This document shows, piece after piece, positions 22,289 to 27,828 of a stretch of 64,000 bases of DNA. This stretch comes from a virus, in the IMG/VR virus record IMGVR_UViG_3300045919_000631, positions 1 to 64,000 of that record, one strand, 5' to 3'. The notes beneath the pieces are model-generated. The model was not told the origin of the DNA and did no database searches. It saw nothing but the letters and a program-made list of their open reading frames with translations. The position numbers were made by a program, and so were the translations under genes. Position 1 is the first letter of the stretch, and every line of letters starts with the position of its first letter.

Positions 22289-22382
22289 AAAAAGTTATTT
22301 ATGAGCCGGGCAATTGCATGCCTATGCATCTCCATATAGGGACTTTAACCCATGGGACTAACTCACGCCATATCTGGCAAAT
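22289..22382 (-). other. intergenic segment with tRNA-like fragment
   Basis: 94 nt, no ORF. On the minus strand it has a T-arm-like GGG-TTAAAGT-CCC, a GCCA-GATA-TGGC hairpin and a TGCAT-AGGC-ATGCA hairpin. There is no CCA end or matching acceptor stem. Probably a decayed tRNA; a CATAAATA box lies near 22300. Confidence 0.4.
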
Positions 22383-22460
22383 TGGTGGAGAATAGGGGCA
22401 TCAAACCCCTCTGTATCATGATTGCAAATCAAGCGTCCACATCAAGCAGACCCATTCCCC
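22383..22460 (-). tRNA. tRNA-Ala(TGC)
   Basis: 78 nt with CCA and A discriminator; loop TTTGCAA. The acceptor GGGGAAT/ATTCTCC has the G3-U70 pair that defines alanine tRNAs. Confidence 0.9.
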
Positions 22461-22732
22461 AAATCTAAAATTATTTGATCAACGTTGCCTATCAGCAACT
22501 TGATGTTATTTTCTCTTACCACTGCTTCAAGTTTTTCTTGATCAAGCTTTAATTTATACTCATTTTTAGGATCAAGATAAATATCTCTATCAGGTAAATA
22601 GAAATCTGGATAATATCTTCGTTTCCTACCGTTGCTGTCAGTCCAATAAAATTTTATTTCACGTGATCGCTCCCATCTAATATTTTTCTCATCTAAAAAT
22701 TCTGCTAACTTTACTTCCCAACTTGAGTCCAT
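22442..22732 (-). CDS. PD-(D/E)XK/Vsr-like endonuclease fragment
   Basis: 96 residues. SSWEVKLAEFLDEKNIRW (3-20) and RRYYPDFYLPDRDIYLDPKN (about 37-56) match the C-terminal endonuclease module found in many phage homing-type nucleases. A normal DNA-recognition N-terminus is absent, so it may be a remnant or a minimal enzyme. Its last 19 nt lie inside tRNA-Ala, which supplies the TGA stop. Confidence 0.65.
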   Translation of the reverse strand: MDSSWEVKLAEFLDEKNIRWERSREIKFYWTDSNGRKRRYYPDFYLPDRDIYLDPKNEYKLKLDQEKLEAVVRENNIKLLIGNVDQIILDLGNGSA

Positions 22733-22830
22733 CCAAATATCTCTATATTTGTATTTATGGTAATTTGTTTCTCCACCGCAATTTGGATTCGCTGTAATTT
22801 ATGGTGGACTGACAAAGAATCAAACCATAT

Positions 22831-23043
22831 TTATCGATTTACTGTCCAAATATCATCTAAATCGTTTTGCTCATCTTCCTCGGATGGCTCCATACCAAAA
22901 GTATCATATGCTGAATCTTCTGGATTCCATACTTGCTCACCAGAAAACAAATGCTCTCCTTTGGCATTCTTTCCAACTGACTTGGAGCCTTTTAAAATTC
23001 TGTATCCAAGAGCGCTCCACTCTTTGAATGTTTTCGTTGTCAT
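22831..23043 (-). CDS. small hypothetical protein
   Basis: 70 residues. The first half (FKEWSALGYRILKGSKSVGK) resembles a short motif of ArdC-like and related phage proteins. The second half is very acidic. No firm family. The gap upstream (23044..23336) holds structured DNA and no recognised promoter. Confidence 0.6.
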   Translation of the reverse strand: MTTKTFKEWSALGYRILKGSKSVGKNAKGEHLFSGEQVWNPEDSAYDTFGMEPSEEDEQNDLDDIWTVNR

Positions 23044-23336
23044 AAAATGTTTGGAGCCCTAGGGTGCAAAATGCATCCCGAACTCCGCCTTCGCATAATC
23101 GCTACCTCGAGTACTTAACGCGACTTTCGGTTCAGCTTTTTTGGGTTTAGGTTGAGAGTAGAGCACAACACGAACGTACCGAGCTCCGATAGTCCGATCA
23201 CTGATGCTTTGTGAGTGATACAAACCTAAAATTGGTATATGTCATACAGATCCGGCCATATACAACCGCCTGCGACGTTCGTCGTTCGCACCCCCCTGTG
23301 TTTTTATTTCAATTGCCTTTCAGGTCTTGCAAAATT
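23044..23336 (-). other. 293-nt non-coding segment with inverted repeats
   Basis: No ORF. TTTAGGTT (23146..23153) pairs with AACCTAAA (23223..23230), enclosing 85 nt. Inside, ATCACT (23197..23202) pairs with AGTGAT (23214..23219). The minus strand also reads a T-arm-like GTACG-TTCGTGT-TGTGC. There is no intact tRNA. It may be a stable RNA or decayed tRNA genes. Confidence 0.42.
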
Positions 23337-23413
23337 GGTGCCCCCGCTCGGACTTGAACCGAGAACCTGACGCTTAAAAGGCGCCAGCTCTGACCAATTG
23401 AGCTACAAGGGCG
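23337..23413 (-). tRNA. tRNA-Lys(TTT)
   Basis: 77 nt with CCA; loop CTTTTAA; seven acceptor pairs with two G-T. Confidence 0.92.
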
Positions 23414-23418
23414 AAAAT

Positions 23419-23459
23419 GGTGGACCTACTGAGTGTTATGACTTATTCTTTTCGGCCCG
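23419..23459 (-). other. 41-nt CCA-ended mini tRNA-like element
   Basis: Minus strand: GGGCCGA at the 5' side pairs at 6 of 7 positions with TAGGTCC, then ACCA. The pairing includes a G3-U70-type pair. Only about 23 nt lie between, so there is room for one small arm. Either a 3' remnant of a tRNA or a minihelix-like RNA. Confidence 0.4.
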
Positions 23460-23465
23460 TAAAAT

Positions 23466-23872
23466 GGTGTAGGCGGCCGGATTTGAACCGGCGTGTATGC
23501 TGCCTTGTCAACCAGTTTCTACAAGTTTAGATTTATAAAATTCATAACGAGCAGCATAAATCAAACTGCATCGCAATTACTCTAACATTCTAACTTTCTA
23601 CTAGAACTGCGGATAAGGTTAGCCAACTCCGCAGTGCCATCTCACTGTTACGATTTGGTAGATAGTGAGAATCTTTACCAACTCGTTCACCTTTAATTAG
23701 GCGAATGAGAGCTCTCCGGACGGGATGGTGACTAGGTCACGAACCTTCGCGAAGAAACTCTTAACTGAATTTACAATGTTGTTTATTGTTTGAAGCGATA
23801 TTAAAGAGCATTGCATCATTGCTCTACTTGCTACTGGACTTTCCGGCATCATATAGAATCCAGAACGCCCAC
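23466..23872 (-). ncRNA. ssrA: transfer-messenger RNA (tmRNA)
   Basis: 407 nt. The 5' end GTGGGCG-TTCTGGATTC matches the conserved tmRNA start. The 3' end has a T arm GCCGG-TTCAAAT-CCGGC and CGCCTAC-ACCA, and the 5' and 3' acceptor halves pair at all seven positions (one G-T). Before the T arm, CTAAACTTGTAGAAAC matches the conserved CUAAGCAUGUAG-like segment, and CCAGT/ACTGG forms helix P2. A GAGCA...TGCTC hairpin fits PK1. The likely tag reading frame runs 23796..23761: ASNNKQHCKFS then TAA. It lacks the usual hydrophobic LAA/VAA end. tmRNA rescues stalled ribosomes with SmpB. Confidence 0.88.
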
Positions 23873-23891
23873 AAATTCAAAGAACATCCAA

Positions 23892-23907
23892 ATTATACTG
23901 AAGTTCC
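23892..23907 (-). promoter_or_regulatory. class-1 phage promoter of the tmRNA (GGAAC-N5-TATAAT)
   Basis: Perfect copy. The -10 box lies 19 nt above the mature tmRNA 5' end, leaving a leader of about 12 nt for RNase P removal. Confidence 0.8.
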
Positions 23908-23918
23908 AAAAGAAAAAT

Positions 23919-24014
23919 TGGTGGTCCTATATTTCGTTTCCATTTGAACTACTCCCCAAATTTTACAATTGATATTATTTGGCTTTCATTCTGAGTCTAC
24001 CGCAGCCTAGGACC
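23919..24014 (-). other. 96-nt tRNA-like element with CCA, degenerate
   Basis: GGTCCTA at the 5' end pairs perfectly with TAGGACC at the 3' end, followed by ACCA, like a tRNA acceptor. Inside is a D-arm-like CTG...CAG and a CCAAAT...ATTTGG hairpin, but no normal anticodon or T arm. Pseudo-tRNA or tRNA-like RNA. Confidence 0.45.
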
Positions 24015-24027
24015 TATGGTGGCAAAA

Positions 24028-24103
24028 TGGTGGGTGCACCGGGACTCTAACCCAGAACCAACTCCTTAAGAGGGAGCGACTCTAACAATTGAGCTATACA
24101 CCC
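24028..24103 (-). tRNA. tRNA-Lys(CTT)
   Basis: 76 nt with CCA; loop CTCTTAA; T loop TTAGAGT. Confidence 0.9.
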
Positions 24104-24114
24104 AGAAAATTAAT

Positions 24115-24325
24115 TGAGTATTGCCGGGCTTGATTCCGGCTCAATGTGTTCTCACACGACTGCACCATCTCAGTTTACTGCAATCAGGGCTGCGTTACTT
24201 CTGAGCGCGACTTCAGACATTCCGCTGCGGCCGGTCGCTGGTTTCCGTGTTTATCACCAGTGCAGATTTTATTCCAGATCTCAACCCATACCCCTGTTGC
24301 GTGGGTCCATCCCCACCGATACTCA
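24115..24325 (-). ncRNA. unidentified 211-nt structured RNA
   Basis: TGAGTAT/ATACTCA close the two ends (24115..24121 with 24319..24325). Minus-strand hairpins inside include GTGGG-GATGGA-CCCAC, GCGAC...GTCGC, CTCAG...CTGAG, a GTGT-GAGA-ACAC GNRA tetraloop and GCCGG...CCGGC. It is more GC-rich than its surroundings. The plus-strand ORF here (24114..24353) looks spurious. It does not match tRNA, tmRNA, 6S, SRP or RNase P RNA as far as I can see. Confidence 0.5.
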
Positions 24326-24330
24326 AAAAA

Positions 24331-24408
24331 TGGCGTCCCTGAAGGGATTTTAACCCTTGTTGATGCATTGAGAATGCAGTTTCCTAAGACAGACTAGAAG
24401 ACAGGGAC
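24331..24408 (-). tRNA. tRNA-Glu(CTC)
   Basis: 78 nt with CCA, G discriminator, perfect GTCCCTG/CAGGGAC acceptor; loop TTCTCAA. Its 5' end overlaps the stop of 24394..24741. Confidence 0.88.
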
Positions 24409-24741
24409 GTTCTGTTGCAAAGCTTCATCGATCTTTGCTTGAAACTCTGGGCTCTCATATCTATTAATAAGAGCTGCAAAGTATCTATAAAGGCTTGTAT
24501 GTGTTGGACGCGAGCGAATCGTATCAACAATTCCTCGATAAGCGGCAACAGACATTCGCGCTTTGAAGCGCTGTTCATTTACGAAGTTGATAGAGACCTC
24601 TTTTGCTTTTTCGATATCATCATCGTAATTATTTTTAATGATACCAAACAATGTTCGGAAAATGGAAGGGTGTGCAACATTCTCTTTCCCCGTTGCTTGA
24701 CCTTTCCATGATTGGAATTGCTTACCAAGGTTATGAATCAT
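24394..24741 (-). CDS. hypothetical protein
   Basis: 115 residues, mostly helical, no family recognised. A class-1 promoter lies 8 nt before the ATG. The last 15 nt overlap tRNA-Glu(CTC), and the TAG stop is the conserved CTAG of the tRNA D arm, so tRNA and mRNA share a transcript. Confidence 0.65.
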   Translation of the reverse strand: MIHNLGKQFQSWKGQATGKENVAHPSIFRTLFGIIKNNYDDDIEKAKEVSINFVNEQRFKARMSVAAYRGIVDTIRSRPTHTSLYRYFAALINRYESPEFQAKIDEALQQNVPVF

Positions 24742-24749
24742 GCAACATA

Positions 24750-24765
24750 ATTATATCACTGTTCC
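24750..24765 (-). promoter_or_regulatory. class-1 phage promoter (GGAAC-N5-TATAAT)
   Basis: 8 nt before the ATG at 24741. Confidence 0.8.
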
Positions 24766-24782
24766 GTGTGAGAACTTTAAAA

Positions 24783-24857
24783 TGGTAGCCCCACCGGGAT
24801 TCGAACCCGGATAATCGCAGTGAAAGTGCGGTAAACTAACCGTTATTCTATGAGGCC
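24783..24857 (-). tRNA. tRNA-Glu(TTC)
   Basis: 75 nt with CCA; loop CTTTCAC in a CGCA/TGCG stem. Confidence 0.9.
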
Positions 24858-24863
24858 GTAAAT

Positions 24864-24939
24864 TGGTATCACGTTCAGGTGTTATTTTAACGCGATGGAA
24901 GTATCCTAACTGGTCCTGTTGCTACTGCAGTAGCGAGAT
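24864..24939 (-). other. 76-nt CCA-ended tRNA-like remnant
   Basis: Fills the space between tRNA-Glu(TTC) and tRNA-Met. The 3' end ACGTGAT-ACCA pairs only 5 of 7 with the expected 5' acceptor. It pairs better with nearby ATCGCG to make a hairpin. There is no canonical anticodon or T arm. Probably a pseudo-tRNA. Confidence 0.4.
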
Positions 24940-25014
24940 TGGAGGCAGGGACGGCGTTTAAATCCGTTGCTGAAGGTTATGAGCCTACTGAGTTATCACA
25001 TACTCTACCCTGCG
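24940..25014 (-). tRNA. tRNA-Met(CAT), initiator-like
   Basis: 75 nt with CCA. Loop CTCATAA; acceptor CGCAGGG/CCCTGCC pairs except at 1-72, which is C-C. A 1-72 mismatch is the mark of bacterial initiator tRNA (normally C-A). The T loop TTTAAAC is slightly unusual. Confidence 0.82.
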
Positions 25015-25022
25015 TCAAAAAA

Positions 25023-25099
25023 TGGTACCAGGTGAGGAACTCGAATCCCCAACATCTTGAATGTAAATCAAGTGCTCTAACCAATTGAGCTAACCCGGC
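25023..25099 (-). tRNA. tRNA-Val(TAC)
   Basis: 77 nt with CCA; loop TTTACAT in a perfect CTTGA/TCAAG stem. Confidence 0.93.
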
Positions 25100-25104
25100 A
25101 TAAC

Positions 25105-25227
25105 AAAGTACTTTTTATTAGATCGGGGTTTAAAGCCGATTTGCCTTAACCATTAGGCTATCTTGGCATGGAGCCAGGAGTTGGATTTGAACCAACGTGT
25201 CTTTTAGACATTGCTGTGAGTACTTTT
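25105..25227 (-). pseudogene. permuted-order tRNA halves (3' half before 5' half)
   Basis: Minus order: variable-arm-like TGTCT-AAA-AGACA, T arm GTTGG-TTCAAAT-CCAAC, 3' acceptor TCCTGGC, TCCA; one base; then 5' acceptor GCCAAGA, TA, a canonical D arm GCCT-AATGGTTA-AGGC and an anticodon-like arm around TTTAAAC. The two acceptor halves pair at 6 of 7 positions. AGTACTTTT occurs on both sides (25107 and 25219). Either a circularly permuted tRNA gene or two truncated tRNAs side by side. Confidence 0.5.
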
Positions 25228-25383
25228 AACTAAGCGCATTTATTTTCGAGATAATAGTTCGAATTTTATTTTGGATTGCTGTGTGCGCTTAAAGATGTTG
25301 TAAGTGTACTGCCATACTATACTATGCGAGACCCGGCTAAACGTAATCCAGCAGGAGACTTCGAACCTCCCCTTCTTACAAAT
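25228..25383 (-). other. non-coding segment with hairpin and T-arm-like fragment
   Basis: TAAGCGCA pairs with TGCGCTTA over a span of about 64 nt (about 25231 to 25294). Further up, GGAGG-TTCGAAG-TCTCC is a good T arm, but no CCA follows it. No convincing ORF. Decayed tRNAs or an unknown RNA. Confidence 0.4.
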
Positions 25384-25459
25384 TGGCACGTCCGGCCGGA
25401 GTTGAACCGACATAAGGTGGATTTGGAGTTCACTGCCCTACCACATGGACCACAGACGT
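25384..25459 (-). tRNA. tRNA-Trp(CCA)
   Basis: 76 nt with CCA, G discriminator; loop CTCCAAA. One A-C mismatch in the anticodon stem. Confidence 0.9.
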
Positions 25460-25665
25460 GTAAAATTTGTAGTCCATTTTTCATCATGTTACCATGGGAT
25501 GGACCGATCCGTTTCCACTCTTTAGTCTGGAAGCTCAGCGAGCTTAGGGCTCGGAACCTTATTAAGATTCTTACACTCTACTGCAACCACTCTTTTGCGC
25601 AGCATAATCTCCAGCGAACTTTGTGATCGTTGCCAAAGGTGTCTGCGCTTACATTGAGCAGAAAT
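25460..25665 (-). other. 206-nt structured non-coding segment
   Basis: No ORF. Minus-strand hairpins: GTCCAT/ATGGAC (25472..25477 with 25499..25504) enclosing CATG-GTAA-CATG with a GNRA loop, and AAGCTC-GCT-GAGCTT further up. Possible stable RNA. Confidence 0.42.
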
Positions 25666-25760
25666 TGGTGCTAGTTTTATCTGAATCTTGCCCTTGGGCC
25701 TAATAAGAACTGCAACTTAATCAGGATACGAGGCTTGCCAACATCAGACCTTTAACTAGC
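25666..25760 (-). other. 95-nt tRNA-like element with CCA, degenerate
   Basis: GCTAGTT pairs perfectly with AACTAGC followed by ACCA. The interior has a GCCC-AA-GGGC hairpin flanked by CTT/AAG, but no standard anticodon or T stem. Similar in size and style to the element at 23919..24014. Confidence 0.45.
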
Positions 25761-25769
25761 AAAGGAAAT

Positions 25770-25844
25770 TGGTGGTAGAAGAGGGGCTTGAACCCTCAAC
25801 CTTATCCTTATGACGGATTTGCGCTACCATTGCGCCATTCTACC
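25770..25844 (-). tRNA. tRNA-Met(CAT), elongator-like
   Basis: 75 nt with CCA, perfect GGTAGAA/TTCTACC acceptor; loop GTCATAA. Could be tRNA-Ile2 if the wobble C is modified to lysidine. Confidence 0.9.
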
Positions 25845-25848
25845 GAAA

Positions 25849-25923
25849 TGGTGGGCCAAGAGGGACTTGAACCCCCAACGCCGAGATCTTCACTCTCGCG
25901 CTCTACATTGGAGCTATTGACCC
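25849..25923 (-). tRNA. tRNA-Phe(GAA)
   Basis: 75 nt with CCA; loop GTGAAGA in a perfect CGAGA/TCTCG stem. Confidence 0.92.
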
Positions 25924-25937
25924 ATTTAAATTGAATG

Positions 25938-25955
25938 CCTAGCATTTCTGCTAGG
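25938..25955. terminator. hairpin CCTAGCA-TTTC-TGCTAGG
   Basis: A 7-bp stem with a 4-nt loop lies between the small membrane protein gene and tRNA-Phe. On the plus strand it is followed by a T-rich tract; on the minus strand it may act as a processing hairpin. Confidence 0.5.
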
Positions 25956-25967
25956 ACTTTTGTTTTC

Positions 25968-26063
25968 TTATTCGCTACAAGACTTGTTGTTGTAGTCTTC
26001 GTGAGTTATTACTCCAACTAAAGCAACAGCCAAATAGGCGATTATGATGGTTACAATTTGCAT
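25968..26063 (-). CDS. 31-residue single-span membrane protein
   Basis: Starts MQIVTIIIAYLAVALVGVIT (one transmembrane helix) and ends with a short polar tail. An AAAGGA Shine-Dalgarno-like sequence lies 4 nt before the ATG. It is too short for most gene callers. Function unknown. Confidence 0.55.
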   Translation of the reverse strand: MQIVTIIIAYLAVALVGVITHEDYNNKSCSE

Positions 26064-26114
26064 TGTTTCCTTTGTCCTTAGAACTGATGCCCGTAGGTTA
26101 ACCAGTTGTTAAAA

Positions 26115-26150
26115 TGGTGGGATTAATAGTAATCGACTTCTTAAAAGAAA
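26115..26150 (-). other. CCA-ended tRNA 3' remnant
   Basis: The minus strand ends TAATCCC-ACCA after a GATTA-CTAT-TAATC hairpin, right below tRNA-Asp. No 5' half found. Confidence 0.4.
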
Positions 26151-26226
26151 TGGCCCCCACACGGGAAATCGAATCCCGATAAATGGATAGACAATCCATG
26201 GTACTAAGCCGTTGTACGATGTGGGG
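26151..26226 (-). tRNA. tRNA-Asp(GTC)
   Basis: 76 nt with CCA, G discriminator; loop TTGTCTA in a perfect ATGGA/TCCAT stem; perfect acceptor. Confidence 0.93.
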
Positions 26227-26233
26227 CTTTAAA

Positions 26234-26851
26234 TTACAGCCAGCTTGGTCCTTTTTGATCAACTGGAATTTTTAAAATCTTTCTTACTAACCATTTTACC
26301 CACCAATACGCGGTGAGCTTTAATGATTGAAATTTTAAGAGCGTATGATTACCAACAATAATTGAAGCACCATAACGCTTAACAACTCTTACATGGCCTG
26401 CTGTTTCGTGGCAAAGTTTAGTGACATCAACGATACTACCACCATAGGCTTGATCGCTCCAATTGTCAACTAAAATATCTGCTCCCATTCTGTTTCCAGA
26501 ACCTTTTACAACACCTCGTAAAATTGCGTGGCTTGCTCCTTTTACACTAAAAATTTGATTACCAAGACCATTTTGCGATTCACCGAATGAACCGTGTAGC
26601 ATTGTCGTGGCGTGATTATTAATATCAACCGAGCATTCAGCTCCTTGATTGACTACTAGACCGCTGAGACTTACGATACTAAAATCGCAAATCTTTAAAA
26701 TGCTTGCATATTGCACAGGGTGATCTGGCGTTAATACGGCATTGTCTCCTGGGTTATTTGCTGGTGTTGGATTAGAACTACCGGCGTTTGATTCCCAGAC
26801 ATTGTTGCTTACTGATAGGTAATTAACATCTACTTTGGTTGAACTGCTCAT
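26234..26851 (-). CDS. hypothetical beta-rich protein
   Basis: 205 residues from MSSSTKVDVNY. Repeated short hydrophobic/polar alternation (CSVDINNHATTMLHGSF, HAILRGVVKG) suggests a beta-helix or beta-sandwich. The C-terminus is Trp/Lys-rich. A reading frame reaching back to 26932 would cross tRNA-Tyr and is rejected. A late-type AATAAATA box exactly 5 nt before this ATG supports it. Likely a late, perhaps virion, protein; family not recognised. Confidence 0.65.
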   Translation of the reverse strand: MSSSTKVDVNYLSVSNNVWESNAGSSNPTPANNPGDNAVLTPDHPVQYASILKICDFSIVSLSGLVVNQGAECSVDINNHATTMLHGSFGESQNGLGNQIFSVKGASHAILRGVVKGSGNRMGADILVDNWSDQAYGGSIVDVTKLCHETAGHVRVVKRYGASIIVGNHTLLKFQSLKLTAYWWVKWLVRKILKIPVDQKGPSWL

Positions 26852-26856
26852 GATGT

Positions 26857-26864
26857 TATTTATT
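26857..26864 (-). promoter_or_regulatory. late-type promoter box AATAAATA
   Basis: Minus strand, exactly 5 nt before the ATG at 26851. Confidence 0.65.
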
Positions 26865-26868
26865 AAAA

Positions 26869-26953
26869 TGGTGGGCATAGAAGGACTCGAACCTTCGGAG
26901 ACGTTAGTCAGCTGATTTACAGTCAGCCACAATTGCCGCTATGTGATACACCC
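26869..26953 (-). tRNA. tRNA-Tyr(GTA)
   Basis: 85 nt with CCA and a long variable arm; loop CTGTAAA in a perfect GCTGA/TCAGC stem. It completes the set of 20 amino acids. Confidence 0.93.
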
Positions 26954-27207
26954 GAAACTGCGCAGTCTCTCCTGCTGTCAAGCCTAGATCATCGCGCTCG
27001 GCTTTCAGGCTAAATTGGCCTGGCTTTTATTTAAAGACGATCCAGGGCTCGTCATAAAGAACAACTAACTTATTGACTCTTCGTCCTCACAAGCACGGAT
27101 TTACATCCTTCCTGGTTTTGGGGCCCGCAAAACATTTCCTATAATAAGAAATGGCGGCTATTTCATACGCTTCGAGGCGCGCTTTTGCCTATATCTAAAT
27201 TGAACTG
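26954..27207 (-). other. 254-nt non-coding structured segment
   Basis: No ORF. Minus-strand hairpins GGAT-GTAA-ATCC (27097..27108, GNRA loop), GACGA...TCGTC (27036..27053) and CAGGC-CAATTTA-GCCTG. No tRNA parts recognised. Possible stable RNA. Confidence 0.4.
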
Positions 27208-27242
27208 TAAAAGAAAACCCTAAGCTTTTTGGGCTTAGGGTT
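27208..27242 (-). terminator. Rho-independent terminator
   Basis: A 10-bp stem AACCCTAAGC/GCTTAGGGTT with a 7-nt loop; on the minus strand it is followed by TTCTTTT. It closes the short unit starting at the promoter 27386..27401. Confidence 0.85.
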
Positions 27243-27264
27243 AAAAGTAAAACTGTCTTTAACC

Positions 27265-27354
27265 CTAAGATGTCCCTTTATCTGCCAAACCATGTGGTTC
27301 TAGCGCAACGTTCGAGTTGCTTGTAAACCAAATTGTTTGATACATTGAGAGCAT
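27265..27354 (-). CDS. possible 29-residue protein
   Basis: Reads MLSMYQTIWFTSNSNVALEP and ends LADKGTS. It lies between a perfect class-1 promoter and a strong terminator, with an ATTAAATA box 9 nt upstream, so the interval is clearly a transcription unit. Whether the product is this peptide or an RNA is unclear. Confidence 0.4.
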   Translation of the reverse strand: MLSMYQTIWFTSNSNVALEPHGLADKGTS

Positions 27355-27385
27355 TTGTGAAATTATTTAATCTAACTTCCGGTAT

Positions 27386-27401
27386 ATTATAGTATAGTTC
27401 C
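27386..27401 (-). promoter_or_regulatory. class-1 phage promoter (GGAAC-N5-TATAAT)
   Basis: Perfect copy, 31 nt above the small ORF at 27354 and about 145 nt above a terminator. Confidence 0.75.
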
Positions 27402-27447
27402 TGAAATTCAACCTATTTATTTTTGGGATATGAATGGGGCTTAATCT

Positions 27448-27825
27448 TCATTTACCAAAAAAGAAGAGATAATCATCGTGATTAAGCTCGAGTCTATCAT
27501 TTTTGTTCGCGCTAAGAACTTGGAGCCAACCATTATATGCTTGCACGAGCTCATGATGCTCCATAATCTTTTCTTGACATTCAGTTAGATCACGCTGAAG
27601 AGTTGCATCAATCCGAATCTGTGGACTAAAAGAGCCTTTTGTATTAGAGTAACTAGCAGCAACTGAATCATGGACTTCAATGCCACCGTCCCCAATACTC
27701 TTCATCACTTCTTTCTTTTTATTTTCCCACCATTCAAATTTAGCTTGATGAGTATCTCGTTTAGTCAGCGCCGCTGAAGCTAGTTCCGATGCTGTATATA
27801 AAAATTTCCATTCGTGACGTTTCAT
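27448..27825 (-). CDS. hypothetical helical protein
   Basis: 125 residues with long charged helices (KFEWWENKKKEVMKSIGD and a second near 80-105). No family recognised. The start is 3 nt below the stop of the HNH gene at 27829, so the two are co-transcribed. Confidence 0.65.
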   Translation of the reverse strand: MKRHEWKFLYTASELASAALTKRDTHQAKFEWWENKKKEVMKSIGDGGIEVHDSVAASYSNTKGSFSPQIRIDATLQRDLTECQEKIMEHHELVQAYNGWLQVLSANKNDRLELNHDDYLFFFGK

Positions 27826-27828
27826 AAA

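Noticed and set aside
23466-23872. tRNA-Val interrupted by a group I intron
   Set aside because: The 3' part first looked like a Val(GAC) half with a far-off 5' half. The conserved tmRNA 5' segment, P2 helix, PK1-like hairpin and CUAAGC-like element explain the whole 407 nt better.
23919-24014. tRNA-Tyr(GTA) reading of the degenerate tRNA-like element
   Set aside because: A TTGTAAA stretch is present, but no anticodon stem forms, and a perfect tRNA-Tyr exists at 26869..26953.
24114-24353. Overlapping plus-strand ORFs in the tRNA island
   Set aside because: They cross a structured RNA-like segment and the tRNA-Glu gene and match no family.
26234-26932. 232-residue version of the beta-rich protein
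   Set aside because: The extra N-terminus is antisense-free but lies inside tRNA-Tyr; a late box 5 nt before 26851 marks the true start.
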